A DNA stretch of 64,000 nt from Gerris lacustris (GCA_951217055.1 OX578282.1:45404829-45468828), one strand, 5' to 3'. Shown: positions 23,527 through 34,961, numbered from the stretch's first letter. The notes: generated from the sequence alone by a model not told the origin. Translations and numbers: made by a program.

Positions 23527-25642
23527 CTTAGCCAAACACTCTAATAAAGGGTGTCAATATCCAATATAGAAGCATTGTCTTTTTAGTGGGATTGTACTTG
23601 TGGGAGAGTCGTGAAGGTGTGGAGATGCTATCGTCCACCTTTTAAGGGATCGCAATTCCAGACTAACATTTGTTTTTTATTCAGTCGGAATTAATGGGAA
23701 CAGTGGTTGTTCGAATACCACGTTATCATTTTTAAAATGCAAAATAAAGGTAATTTTTAAGAAAAGAAATTTTAACAACTAATAACACATGTTTAAGGGG
23801 ATATGCGTGTACCGATTTGCGTTGACTGTGATAAATACCCATCTCAAAAAGTAGGGGTAACTGAAAGGTGAATGACAGCACTACTCTCAATCTTCCTCGA
23901 CTCTCCCTTGAACGAGCATTCATGGTCATTCTGTATTTTCTTTGTTATAGATACGGACGTTATCGAACTTAATTATAAAATATCTATGTTTTATTAATCT
24001 ATCTCATTTATTTACTTTCTACCTTAAATGTTGTTAGTTATAGCTTGAACAGAGAACTTTATTAAAGAAACTTACCCTCATATTCAGTAATTGAACTCGT
24101 AAATTAAGATACACCAATGCCCATAAAGGTCCTTGGATGTTTATGGAGCAATGGCATGTGGCATAGATAGAGGAGTGAACACACGTAGCTTAGAAGGAGT
24201 AAAAGCAAATTTATGGTGTCGGAGATATTAATACCAACCACCCTGTTGCCTTGCTTTATGTTTTCCTGGTAACGAGCTCTCAGCCTTTGATGTGTGATTA
24301 TTTTACACCTGATTTATTTTAGAACGTTATCACAGGGTGATAACATAAGCACCTCTTTCAGTTAGAGAAATCCTTTATCGTTAAAATATTCGCCCACTAA
24401 TATTGATTCTTGTAATCGAATATTTTTGTTTTAAAATGTCTGTATTTTAACGAAACTATTGATTATTCATAATCTTTTTTCACTAAGTTCTGATGCCAAC
24501 CAAAGGGGTGAAATATTAGAATTTACGATGTCTTACCTTATTTTTTCTGAGAACATTTCTATTTAACGATGTATTATAAAAAAAATATTAGCATGCTACT
24601 TATGATTGCAGTATGGAAAATATATTTTTCTATATAGATTCTTCTTTTCTTTTATGGTTAACTTGAGTTATATTTAGGGTTTAAACATTAAATAGACCGC
24701 TTTAAAGTAAAATAGGGGAAAATATTCAGCCTGTAGCGATAACTCTTAACCTGAAGGTTAGTTAATGGTGACCGAAGTTATAGCGAGAGGCCTCTTCCCT
24801 TCGGTTCAAGTTGGATTATGCTTGAAAATCTAGCTCGTTTTTCGGTTAAGCCAAGTAGAGGGGCGGGGGATTCGAAATCCCGAAAATCCTTGGGGCTACT
24901 GGAAATCCCCCTTTTTCAGGAGATTTTAAGGGTCTATGGTAGCCAAGGAAGGGTGTGGTCCTCTCCTCCCAATTATGGTATCCTCAAAGGGTCCTGAGGA
25001 ACTAGAGGGGGAACTAGAGTCTAGCTGCCTTTGTCATCTGAGTAGCTCAAGACTCGGTTTTCGGCTTCGAATCATTAATAGCCTTTACTCAGTAAGATCC
25101 TTACTAGAGTTTTCTGTTCTTGAACTGTTCAGGGTCCGGTCCCTTTCCTCCTAAATTTGGGAAACCCTAATGACGGGAACCCTTCTCTTCCTTGTGAGAC
25201 AAGCAGATGTAAATAATAAAGAGAGCCTGGGAACTTGGAATTTTCAAATCCTTAGAAACTAATATTTTCCTAGCATAGTTAAAATTTTAAATAATCTACT
25301 CTCTTAAAGTAACCAATTATTTATTAAAATAATATCTTTTTGTAAAAAAAATTAAGATAAGAACAATTAATTTTAATAGGATACTTATTGTAATAGTTTA
25401 CTTTTTATAATACAACAGTACCTTTTTTAGTGAACAATTATTATTAACAATAAATATATATATTTATATTTAAGGTGACTCAATTAAGCTAGAAGTTAAA
25501 AAGCTTAAATTTAAAGTGCTCCTTCAATATAATCTTGAAGTTCAATATAATCTTCAATACCCAGTTGGATCAGTTACATTTTTTTATCTTGTTTTATTTA
25601 TTTATTTACACCTATATTCATTTTTTTTACATCTTTCTTGTT
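23527..25642. other. about 2 kb without recognised genes
   Basis: Bases 24740-25200 are less AT-rich and contain a 72-codon open frame (24936-25154) with no recognisable domain. No repeat partner was found. Confidence 0.35.
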
Positions 25643-25782
25643 GAGACGGTTAGGTCGCAAAAGAATTTTACATTGGCTGTGGTTGTTGTATCTTCATTTA
25701 AAATTAAGTCTTAGAGACGGTTAGGTCGCAAAAGAATTTTACATTGGCTGTGGTTGTTGTATCTTCATTTAAAATTAAGTCT
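25643..25782. repeat. 71-bp tandem duplication
   Basis: Two head-to-tail copies starting GAGACGGTTAGGTCGCAAAA at 25643 and 25714 are essentially identical, which implies a very recent duplication. Confidence 0.95.
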
Positions 25783-26049
25783 AAAATTGTACTAAATATA
25801 AATGAAAACCTATTGACCTCCTGTTAAATCCTAACTTCCTGGCACTAGTTTTAATAGCGTAACATTTTTCTTGTTAATTTTTGCCTTACGGAAATTTCTT
25901 TTCTCTCCCAGAGCTAAAACATATCTATATTAAAACGTTTAACAAAAAAATATTAATTTTAGTATGTAAAACTGATGACCGATTTCTCCACGCTATTCCT
26001 CAATAATTTTTCCTAAAGAAAAATTCAAGGGGAAGTATTTAAATTGTAT

Positions 26050-26310
26050 TTATTGGGTAGCGTTGCATCCAAGTACTTTTTAGGGTTTTAGGTTATTAGG
26101 CATATACGATACGTTATTTTATGCTGAAATAACATTGTAGTATTTCCCCAACCCGCCCTGTAAAAAAATTAAAAATAATATAAAAAATAAATTAATATAA
26201 ATGGATGGCCCCAAAAGACAAAATGTAGTGTAGAGTGTAGAGTAAGGAGAGTAGAGTAGATGCCCCTGGTTTGATTGCCCTAGAGGTCACAATGTTTTTT
26301 ATTGGCAATA
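26050..26310 (+). repeat. dispersed repeat, copy 2
   Basis: It matches 16500-16740 at CAAGTACTTTTTAG, AATAACATT, CCCCAAAAGACAAA and GAGGTCAC. A local run of GTGTAGAGTGTAGAG near 26229-26255 is a short private tandem expansion. Confidence 0.6.
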
Positions 26311-26479
26311 ACCAAAAATTCATTTTTTCTGGCAATTTTTATCGCCCTGCCACAAGGTATGTGCACGACTTATTTCATAATTTTAGGACCAGCCATTACT
26401 GAGTGGTTGGGGGTAGAAATTTTCACACAACGTTGGTCTTTAAATTAAAAACACAATAGTCATAAAATATCATATATAT

Positions 26480-26687
26480 ATATATAATCTACTCTTCAGT
26501 AGCTTTTATTTGATACCCATCTCGAAAATTTAAAAAAAAAAATCTATGTGTGGGTCAAAAAATTACGGCAGTATTTCAAATTTCACATCTCTAGCGTGAA
26601 CGGATCGGGAGAATTGATCCAAAGGACGACGGACTGATACCCACATCACACCCGGCATAAGGGTTCGAGGATGATCGACGAAACCCT
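26480..26687 (-). repeat. hairpin-headed repeat fragment related to 59235-60365
   Basis: Read on the minus strand it starts AGGGTTTCGTCGATC and folds with CGAACCCTT (26659-26667), then reaches GGGTATCAAATAAAAG and GAAGAGTAGATT. The last two blocks are the same as in the tandem units of the 59235 element. The distal end is lost. Confidence 0.65.
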
Positions 26688-26795
26688 AAAAAGAAAATAA
26701 TAAAAACACAAATTTAAATTTAGGTACTACCTCCCTAAATTCCTCTCCTATTTACCTTTACCTCTATTTATTTAAACTTATTATTGAACTTGTGT

Positions 26796-26818
26796 ACATA
26801 CTATGAATCATAGTATGT
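26796..26818. repeat. perfect 10-bp hairpin
   Basis: ACATACTATG and CATAGTATGT flank a three-base AAT loop. Its function is unknown. Confidence 0.7.
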
Positions 26819-26927
26819 GTGATGATGCAGAGCTGCACTGCAGCCCATGACGGCTTAGGGCTGCCAAAGATCTTATACAACTATCTAAGACATGGATGAC
26901 ACAAGTACCACCAGCTGCACAACAGTA

Positions 26928-28285
26928 TAGGGGAGAGTGGGGCATGTTGTCACAAATTTAACAATTTATTTTTTTTAATTTTTTATATTCGGTACATTTT
27001 CAATTTCTAAGTACTATTGTTTATTTCAAACATTCAGCTACATGTGGCACAAGTTTCATTCATCTAGCATTAGTAGAAGTATTTTTATTTTATTTTTTTA
27101 AAGTTAAAGTTTTTTGTGACAACATGCCCCATCAAGGGGCAGGTTGTCACTTGGTATGGGGTAAGTTGTCACAAGATATAAATTAATTATGACCACTTTG
27201 ATTTAACAAAATTTAAATACCTTAAGCTACAAGATTTGACTAGTTAATATAATAATAATTATTATTTATGGGTCTATCAGTCTTGTACAGGCAAAATATT
27301 TTTCTTATAGGAATCATTTATGTTAATTTTACTGAAGTACCAATGCTAGGTTCTGTAATTTATTAAAAATGCTTCCGCTGCGTAACGAGTGGAGCAGCTC
27401 CTAAATTTTAGAACCCTAACCGCCTTCATGAGCATGAAGCATGAGCACACCTGGAGCATACCGTCCTCTAGTGGTTTTTGCCTTGTAATTGCTCACCATT
27501 TTGCCTAGAACAGAACAGCTTTGCTAAAATCGTTATTTCGTGCCAGTACCTAGCACCTAGCTACGAGTACGGTAAGGGAATCAATCAGCTACCCCGGTAA
27601 GGGATTCAACCCTGCGTTTTTAAGTATAAGGGTGGAGAGGGTTTGTTAAAAAATAAATTTTTATTTATTGTTTTTAAAATAAAAGGGGAAAAGTGTATCA
27701 TTTGTTTGATTTTTTATCAATAGATAGCATATTTGTTTAACTTATTTTAACTGGCCATCCTTTTTTATTCTTAATCCGCATTCCTTATAAATTCCTCTTC
27801 ACTTTCCATTTCTATTTAAATATAGAAGAATACTCTTATGTAAATATAGCATTGGGGCAAGTAGTCACAAAAGGTATTGGATGTGACTACTTGCCCATTT
27901 TACTTTGTGACAACTAGCCCCAACGCGCCATTTTTAATTATAGTGAAATATTTTTTTCCTGCCGCAATAATATTGATTTAACGGTTTAGAAAAACAATGC
28001 CAAAACTACTACGTAATAATAATAATCGAATATAGCACCCTAGATAAAAAATACAAAACAGAAAACATAATTTAAAAACAAAAAAAGCAGTGAGTGACTA
28101 GCCTAAAAAGTTTATGTTCCATAGATGACAGACGGTTTGCTACAGTGACACAATTTTTCGTAAAGTTTGTCTACATAATGATGGTTATCTTCAGTAGCCG
28201 CGCGAGATTTCCATTATCACTCTAACCCCTTAAAATTGACCCTGAGACAACCTGCCCCTGTGACTTCTTGCCCCACTCTCCCCTA
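26928..28285. mobile_element. 1.36-kb TIR element with nine internal 15-bp motifs
   Basis: The termini TAGGGGAGAGTGGGGCA and GCCCCACTCTCCCCTA are inverted; TA at each edge may be the target duplication. A 15-bp motif, consensus GGGGCAAGTTGTCAC, occurs nine times in both orientations: 26939-26953, 27116-27130, 27136-27150, 27158-27172, 27854-27868, 27883-27897, 27907-27921, 28244-28258 and 28260-28274. The first and last lie in the TIRs. There is no open frame, so the element is non-autonomous. The family is not identified. Confidence 0.75.
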
Positions 28286-28325
28286 CTACAGCAACAACAG
28301 ACAACAGTATACTATAGACGAATGT

Positions 28326-28345
28326 AACCGGACACGTGTCCGGTT
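28326..28345. repeat. perfect 20-bp palindrome
   Basis: AACCGGACACGTGTCCGGTT is exactly self-complementary and contains an E-box-like CACGTG core. It lies in AT-rich DNA just right of the 15-bp-motif element. Confidence 0.8.
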
Positions 28346-28875
28346 GTCTATAATTAATAAGGATATACTGTATACATATACAATATATCCTCTACAATAA
28401 CTAATTGACTTATTCGATATTTGGTAGAAACGTATGAATGTATTTGAATAACTTTTAGAATTCCGTAAAATTTACAATTTTCTCTGGGTGTATAGAATTG
28501 AAATGTAGAGGAAGTACCTCTAAAATAGAGTTAAATAAAAGTCAACTGAAGTTAGAGTTACTCTGAGTTTTAAAAAAAGGAGTTATAGGTAAAACAAAAT
28601 CGATACAGCTATACTAACCCCCTCCCTCCCTCCTTAAAAGTATTTTTTTTAGTATTTTTTGTCGACCTGTAAAAGGGAGGTTGAACATCCATCTAGCCAC
28701 ATTTTAAAGCGGATAATGTTACTATTTACCCGTTGTCTAAAGAAAAAAAAAAGAATAAAAGTTTGACGTTTCTTTATAATTGGTATTGGATATCGAAAGA
28801 GTAATTTGTAACTTATCTGTTTTCTAAAAATGAAACTTTAACTTTTTTTCGTCTTATTGATTTATTAATTATTTT

Positions 28876-29217
28876 TCTTCCGAGTTTACCGAAGGTAACG
28901 GAAGCTATTTTATTAGATGCTCGAGGGTTCTGTTTTGATAAATAAATAACGGTATCTTTTTTTAAATTTATTTAGGCGAGCATGGCGAGTATTTAACATT
29001 TATTGCACCTTGTGTGATTGTTTGTCTGTCAGTGACGTTTACTTCTCTCTAGGTAGTATTCGTAAAAGATTTAGATGATTTTGGTGTATATGTTTCTTTT
29101 ACCAATGCTCTGCCTTAATTTGCTGGACAGCATTATCCGTTAAAGCGTTCAAATTTAAAATTGGAATTTTAGGATGGAAAAAGATTTTACCTTTATCGAT
29201 TCCACCAGACTAACATT
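28876..29217 (+). repeat. hairpin-headed repeat, family A copy 4, cut by the foldback element
   Basis: The head hairpin CTTCCGAG...GGTAACGGAAG lies at 28876-28905. The body runs through TTTGTCTGTCAGTGACG, TGGACAGCATTATCCG and AAATTGGAATTTTAGG to AACATTTTT. There the foldback element begins, so the copy stops early. Confidence 0.7.
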
Positions 29218-29756
29218 TTTACTTTTTCTCACTACCTATAGTAGGAAAAGTACTGTTTTCACCAAAAAAATTTGTTTTCGAGATTTCAACGGATTTATCC
29301 GTTTTGGGTGTTTTTAAGATCTCCTGAGTGGTTTTCAGCATGACTTCTGTATGTATGTATGTATGTGTTTGTGTGTGTTATCATCGTATCGCCCAAGGTA
29401 TTTAACCTAGAGAGTTGAAACTTGGCAGAAAAATCAGTTCTTACCTGTAGTGGTGCCGCCCGGAAAATCAAATTTTTCCGCCATCTTGAACCCAGTATGT
29501 TGAGTTAGAACAATTTTAAAAAATCGATATAAATCGAAAATGGTCTTGATCGAGTGGAAAATTGGCACGAATATACCTCTCTGTATGACAAACAAGCCCA
29601 CCAAATTTCATTTTAATATTGGCTGCCATTTTGAAATTATCAATTTTTGATTTTTTAAACTTTGACGGTTAATAATACCGAAAGTATAAATAGGTTTTTG
29701 AAGTATCGTGAAAAACCTATTTTTTTTATATATATATATTTTTTTTTTTTATATTA

Positions 29757-29822
29757 GGTTTTTTATATTTATTCCTTAATTTTTTCCGGTACCAAAAAAT
29801 TAAGGAATAAATATAAAAAACC
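29757..29822. repeat. perfect 29-bp hairpin in the left foldback arm
   Basis: Bases 29757-29785 are the exact reverse complement of 29794-29822, with an 8-base loop CCGGTACC. The right foldback arm (31268-31305) has only the equivalent of 29794-29822, so the other half is a later inverted copy. Confidence 0.85.
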
Positions 29823-30015
29823 CCGATGAAATTCCATTAATTAGTTTAAAAGTTATAAGCGAATATAATTATATATTTATTAGTGCGATAATTTTGATGA
29901 GTCAAAGTTGGTTTACATCTGTCATAATACCGCCAAACTTCAAATAATAAAATAAAATATAGGTATTAAAAATAATGTTTTTTTGAAGAATGATAATAAA
30001 TCAGTTTGTTCAGAA

Positions 30016-30055
30016 CGGTCACCCATCCAATTACTGACCACGTCCAATGCTGCTT
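30016..30055 (-). repeat. 5S rRNA-like block, left foldback arm
   Basis: On the minus strand it reads AAGCAGCATTGGACGTGGTC followed by AGTAATTGGATGGGTGACCG. This closely resembles the conserved 3' half of eukaryotic 5S rRNA. The rest of the 5S gene is absent. Confidence 0.65.
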
Positions 30056-30056
30056 C

Positions 30057-30099
30057 CTCCTGCTGCTTCGCAGCAGGAGAGGCCACTTTAGTGGCCTCT
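30057..30099. repeat. two adjoining perfect 10-bp hairpins
   Basis: CTCCTGCTGC/GCAGCAGGAG (30057-30066 and 30070-30079, loop TTC) overlaps by two bases with AGAGGCCACT/AGTGGCCTCT (30078-30087 and 30090-30099, loop TT). The right foldback arm has a decayed version of both. Confidence 0.8.
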
Positions 30100-30230
30100 G
30101 AAGTGAGGAAAAGTTCCGAGGTACCCTGTTGTACCCGATTTTTTTAATAATTTTTTTTATCGACCCCGCAATAAACTGATAAAGATTGCTAAATCCTTTA
30201 AATCGGATCTCTTTTTACTTTCTTATTTAT

Positions 30231-30440
30231 TACTTTCTCATAGAAAGAGAAAGTATTGTGAGGGCCGCGAAAATTCGATTTTGATGAATTTACACGTTGC
30301 AAGGTCTCCTGAGTACAAGAAAGTTGTTTTTAATAAATGTGTGTCTGCCGTCTGTGCTGACGCGTGGGCCGATTTTGACGAAATATGTGGTATACATGTT
30401 CAGAAAAATCATACCCCAAGGTTAAATCGAGAAATGAATT
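30231..30440 (+). repeat. CTTTCTC-headed repeat in the foldback centre
   Basis: TACTTTCTC (30231-30239) pairs with GAGAAAGTA (30247-30255). The body contains CCGATTTTGACGAAATATG then TGGTATACATGTTCAG and AAATCGAGAAATGAATTTT. A related copy, minus strand, is at 50440-51213. A run of about 24 G follows at 30449-30473. Confidence 0.65.
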
Positions 30441-31023
30441 TTAGCTTCGTATTTGGGGGGGGGGGGGGGGGGGCTACCTCCTAATAACTTCGAAAAACCG
30501 TACCTGTTAAACGCTTTTTATTTATTTATTTATTTATTTTTTAATCAATTAAATGCGATTTAGGCCAGTTACACGGGCCAAAAATAGTTCCTTACCTCCG
30601 AAATTTGAGGAACTAAACCTATTTGCTTGAAATTGGGTGAGTTGATGGGAAAGTGCTTACTGGAAAGTTATTTAGTGCCGATGTGCGCTTCCTCCCCAGG
30701 GGCGGTTGCCACCCTTTCTCGGGGGTGAAAATTTCTTCGCTCAAAATAACCCCGGGAATTGATAGAGGATCACATTTTAAGAAAAAAATTTAGTTTATAG
30801 TTTTTTTGTTAAATTAATGTTTTCTAAGTTATTCACAATTGAAAACTTGCAATTTTCATCTAAAAAAAAACACATTTTTGAACGCTTTTTTTACGAATAC
30901 CTAAAAAAATACGATACTTATCAAAAAAAGTGTAAAAAAATCGGGTACGGGGTACCTCGGAACTTTTCCTCACTTCGGAGGCCACTAAAGAAGTAACCCC
31001 TCTTGTTGCTTCAAAGTAGGAGG

Positions 31024-31063
31024 AAGCAGCATTGGGCATGGTCAGTACTTGGATGGGTGACTG
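31024..31063 (+). repeat. 5S rRNA-like block, right foldback arm
   Basis: AAGCAGCATTGGGCATGGTC followed by AGTACTTGGATGGGTGACTG is close to the box C side and 3' half of 5S rRNA. It is the partner of the block at 30016-30055 in the other arm. Confidence 0.7.
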
Positions 31064-31895
31064 TCTTGAACTAACTGATCAATTAATTATCATTTTTCAA
31101 AAAAAAAAAAAATTATACATTACTTTTATTTATTTTATTGCATTTATTTAATTATTTGAATTTTGGCGGTATTTTGACAGTATGTAATCAACTTTGGCGT
31201 CATCAAAATTATGGCACTAATAAATAATTATATTGGCTTAAAACTTTTAAACTAATTAATGGACCTCGGGTTTTTCATATTTGTTTCTTAATTTTTCCCG
31301 GTTCCAACAATATGCTATATGTCAAAAACGTATTTATACTTTCGGTATTATTAACCGTCAAAGTTTCAAATTCAAAAATTGATAACTTCAAAATGGCGGC
31401 CAATATCAAAATCAAATTTAGTGGGCTTGTTTGTGATACATCAGGACCATTTTTGAAATTTTTGCTGACTCAGCAAACTGGGTTCAAGATGGCGGAAAAT
31501 GTTGATTTTCCGGGCGGCACCTCTACAGGTAAGGACTGATATTTCTGCCAAGTTTCAACTCTCTAGGTTAAATACCTTGGTCGATACGATGATAATGATA
31601 ACACTCACACACACACATACATACATACATACAGACGTCACGCTGAAAACCACTCAGGAGGTCTTAAAAACACCCAAAACGGAAAATCCCGTTGAAATCT
31701 CGAAAAACATTTTTTTGGTGAAAACAATACTTTTCCTACCATAGGTAGTGAGGAAAAGTAAAAACAAAGCTTATGAAAAAAAAGAAATCCATTTTTTAAA
31801 AAAATATTGTAGGTCCAATACAAAGCGAGAAATGGTCGATGAAAAGAGATCTTTTTTATTATTATTATTACTGGTCTTATATTACTTTGCTTTGT

Positions 31896-32636
31896 AAGTT
31901 TCATCGCACATTTCCGTTTCCCCAATTTTGAACCACTTCCCGTGATTCAATCTTCCCCAAATTTTGCACATAGATACAACTAAGGTAAAGAATACAGAAA
32001 CCAAAAAAAATAAAAACAAAAACAAAATGGCGTCAAATTTATTTGCTTTTCAAGTTTCATCGCACACCTATTACCCAAATTTTGAACCACTTACCGTCAT
32101 TCAATCTTCCCCAAATTTTGCACATAGATACAACTAAGGTGAAGAATACAGGAACCAAAAAAAAATAAAAACAAAAACAAAATGGCGTCAAATTTATTTG
32201 CTTTTTAAATTTCATCGCACACCTATTACCCCAATTTAGAACCACTTACTGTGATTCAATCTTCCCCAAATTTTGCACATAAATAAAACTAAGGTGAAGA
32301 ATACAGAAACCCAAAAAAAAAAAAAAAAAAAAACAAAATGGCGTCAAATTTATTTGCTTTTTAAGTTTCATCGCACACGTATTACCCCAATTTTGAACCA
32401 TTTACCGTCATTCAATCTTCCCCAAATGTTGCACATAGATACAACTAAGGTGAAGAATACAGAATCCAAAAAAAAAAAAAAAAAAAAAAAAATGGCGTCA
32501 AATTTATTTGCTTTTTAAGTTTCATCGTACACCTATTACCCAAATTTTGAACCACTTACCGTCATTCAATCTTCCCCAAATTTTGCACATAGATACAACT
32601 AAGGTGAAGAATACAGAAACAAAAAAAAAAAAAAAG
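31896..32636. repeat. ~155-bp minisatellite, almost five copies
   Basis: Unit starts AAGTTTCATCGCACA (or a variant) lie at 31896, 32052, 32207, 32363 and 32517; the last unit is cut near 32624. Each unit ends in an A-rich tract of variable length followed by AAAATGGCGTCAAATTTATT. The flanks carry an inverted pair, ACTGGTCTTAT at 31870-31880 and ATAAGACCAGT at 32645-32655, which could be the ends of a host element. The open frame at 32273-32518 reads through the array and is not a gene. Confidence 0.9.
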
Positions 32637-32655
32637 TTGAAAATAAGACCAGTTT

Positions 32656-33861
32656 TGAAAAATGGCATTTTTATATGAATTATTTATTACTGGGATCGAT
32701 GTATTCAACATTAAATGACGTGAAAGGGATTGAATGTTCGGATGTCATGATAGGCAATTTTTTTATAGTCTTTAAAAAAATCCTTTAAAATGAGTACTGT
32801 TAAAAGTCAATTGGATTTAAAATGAGCGAGTTACAATGCAAAAAATATGGATCACTCGAATTTTTTGTGAAAAAAAGCGTAGTAAAATTAATCTTATGTC
32901 CACCAGAATTAAAATTTCTTGTTGCAACTCTACAATATATTTATTTTAGTGTTGCTCTTGTGTTAAAAAAGTTTGACTGGTTTAAAATGCTTTCTTTTTG
33001 AACCAAGGCACCGGCACCCTCAAATAGGTAAAATGAAAAAAGAAAACACCTATGCCATTAGTGTGGCGCACATAGCTTTCTCGCGTTTAATCATTGAATG
33101 AATGGTCACATGAATATAGAATGAAGCATAATAAATAAATTTCAAAATATGAGTTACCTAATAATAAATATATAGTATGTGAGCATTAAAAATTTACATA
33201 AACATAATGTGTCCCCTTTGGGAATTGAAAAGTAGGTTGTTCTAGTTTTGCTTCTTTCTCTAGACTATACAATTTTCATATAAATTTAAACTATAAGAAA
33301 ATGTCGGAATGAAAAATGCAATCTATCTTTAAAAAGATTTATCATTGCTATTCATCTCTGCTTGTTCACATGTTTGTTCTTCTCCCGACAACAATCCTAT
33401 TTTAAAAATGCAGATAAAATTAAATTTATGATGTGTTTATAAATTATCTTCACTGACAAGTTACAAACACGAACACTAAATGTGGGAAAACAAAGACACT
33501 TTTTTAATATTTCATATTTAAAGTAAAAATAAACAAAATCATATTTATTATTATCTCTCTTGTACACCATGTATCAAGGAGTATAAAGCCCTAAAATGAT
33601 ATCATTGAAGAGCTGCTTAAATTATATTAAACATTGATGAATAAGTGTACTTAATACATCACTAAAAAAATCTGAATGGACTTAGTTGAGTAAGTCTAAA
33701 TTTTCTGGAGTAGAGTGTTTCTGATATTTTGTGAATCCCTAAGTTTCGAATATATCTTTGCAAACGTCATTCTCAAGCAAGCTCACGATGAGAGTAATTG
33801 TTAACACCTATTATAAGTTAATGCCTTTTGACATGAGCATTTTTCTTGAAAGTGATCCTTG
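32656..33861. other. AT-rich stretch without recognised genes
   Basis: Only a short minus-strand family A 3' remnant at about 33055-33085 (TGTGGCGCACATAGCTTTC) is recognisable. Confidence 0.4.
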
Positions 33862-34197
33862 CATGATTTTTCAAGATCGTGATCCATAAAATCTCAGGCT
33901 TGGCCTTCTCACAAGATCTAGGCTTATTTAACTTGAAAGCCTGTATTATATTGAATAAGCTGAGTGTTTATACATAAACAGAGGTCATCTACTTTTTCTA
34001 GTTGACGCTTCAGCGACTATTCTTTCCAGCTTATGAAGAAGAAAGGCTTATACACTATCCCTATACATTTTTACAAATATTAGCAATATGAATTTTCAAA
34101 AACATTACCATGTTACTTCAAAATAAATTTTAAATTATTGTTAATTAATAATTTTAATTAATAATTAATTAATAATTAATAATTTTAATTAATAATT

Positions 34198-34530
34198 ATT
34201 CACAACACCATAATAAAACCTACATGGACATATGGCATAGAACTCTGGGGTTGCACCAAACCTTCCAATTCCTATCGTATCCAATCACTCCAATCCAAGA
34301 TCCTACGAAAAATAGCTGACGCTCCCTTCTATGTTTCAAATATTGTCCTTCATAACGACCTCAAAGTACCCTTTGTCCGTGAACTAGCCATTTCCTGATA
34401 CAAATCCTTCCACGACTCCCTTTCTGACCATTCCAATCCACTAGTCCACAGTCTGTCTTCCCGGTCCATTCCTGACAATCCTCCTAGACGCCTGAAAAGG
34501 CAGTGGCCACGTGACCTCTTAGACAACTAA
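34198..34530 (+). pseudogene. Jockey-clade non-LTR retrotransposon, C-terminal end
   Basis: A 110-codon frame ends at TAA 34528-34530 and is broken once by TGA at 34396-34398. It contains TWTYGIELWGCT, ILRKIADAPFYVSN, LHNDLKVPFV and RRLKRQWPRDLL, the last part of Jockey-type polymerases. The RT core and endonuclease are lost. An AT-rich low-complexity stretch (34141-34197) precedes the truncation point. A second copy of the family lies on the minus strand at 52085-52429. Confidence 0.8.
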
Positions 34531-34747
34531 ATATATTTATTTTAATATCATGAATTAAATTGATTAATTGTGCTTTATATTACTCATAAAATATTTTTCG
34601 TCTTAATTTAGTAAGTGCTGTCACTGGATAGTTGCTTACATCATGTCGTCTCAAGTCAAATATTCATAGAGATCTGTATTGCTTATAACAATGAAGTATT
34701 GTAGTTGCAGTAATTATATAAAAAAGTTAAAAAAAAAAAAAAAAAAA
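34531..34747 (+). mobile_element. Jockey 3' UTR with poly-A tail
   Basis: About 200 bp of non-coding sequence follows the stop and ends in an A run at 34730-34747. This marks a retrotransposed 3' end. Confidence 0.65.
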
Positions 34748-34961
34748 TTATTGTTTAATTGTTTGCATTGTTATAGATATGTATTTACCTGTTTCGTGCT
34801 TGTTAATTAAGTTAAGACTGTTAAGTTAAGTTGATAATTAAGACTAAATAACTATTTAGAAGAAAAAGGGATGTTTAGTCTAATGTACTTTGGGGCAAAG
34901 GAATATCCCACTCCTGTTTTTATTAGAGGAGTAACTGTCTGAAGAAGAACATTCTATACAC

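Larger units (their letters stand above)
29218..31762. mobile_element. 2.5-kb foldback element with ~0.8-0.9 kb inverted arms
   Basis: The left arm 29218-30146 recurs in reverse complement at 30934-31762 with moderate divergence. Matching blocks include the outer hairpin (ACTTTTCC...GGAAAAGT at 29221-29251 and 31729-31759), GAGATTTCAACGG, TCCTGAGTGGTTTTCAGC, a TGTA run, GAGTTGAAACTTGGCAG, the 5S-like block, and GTTCCGAGGTACC at the inner ends. The 787-bp centre differs from the arms and carries its own hairpin-headed sequence (30231-30440). No transposase is present. The arms could anneal into a long snapback. Confidence 0.85.

Noticed and set aside
31896..32636. Evenly spaced repeats that could suggest a CRISPR array
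   Set aside because: Units are ~155 bp head-to-tail minisatellite copies without unique spacers, in a eukaryotic context.
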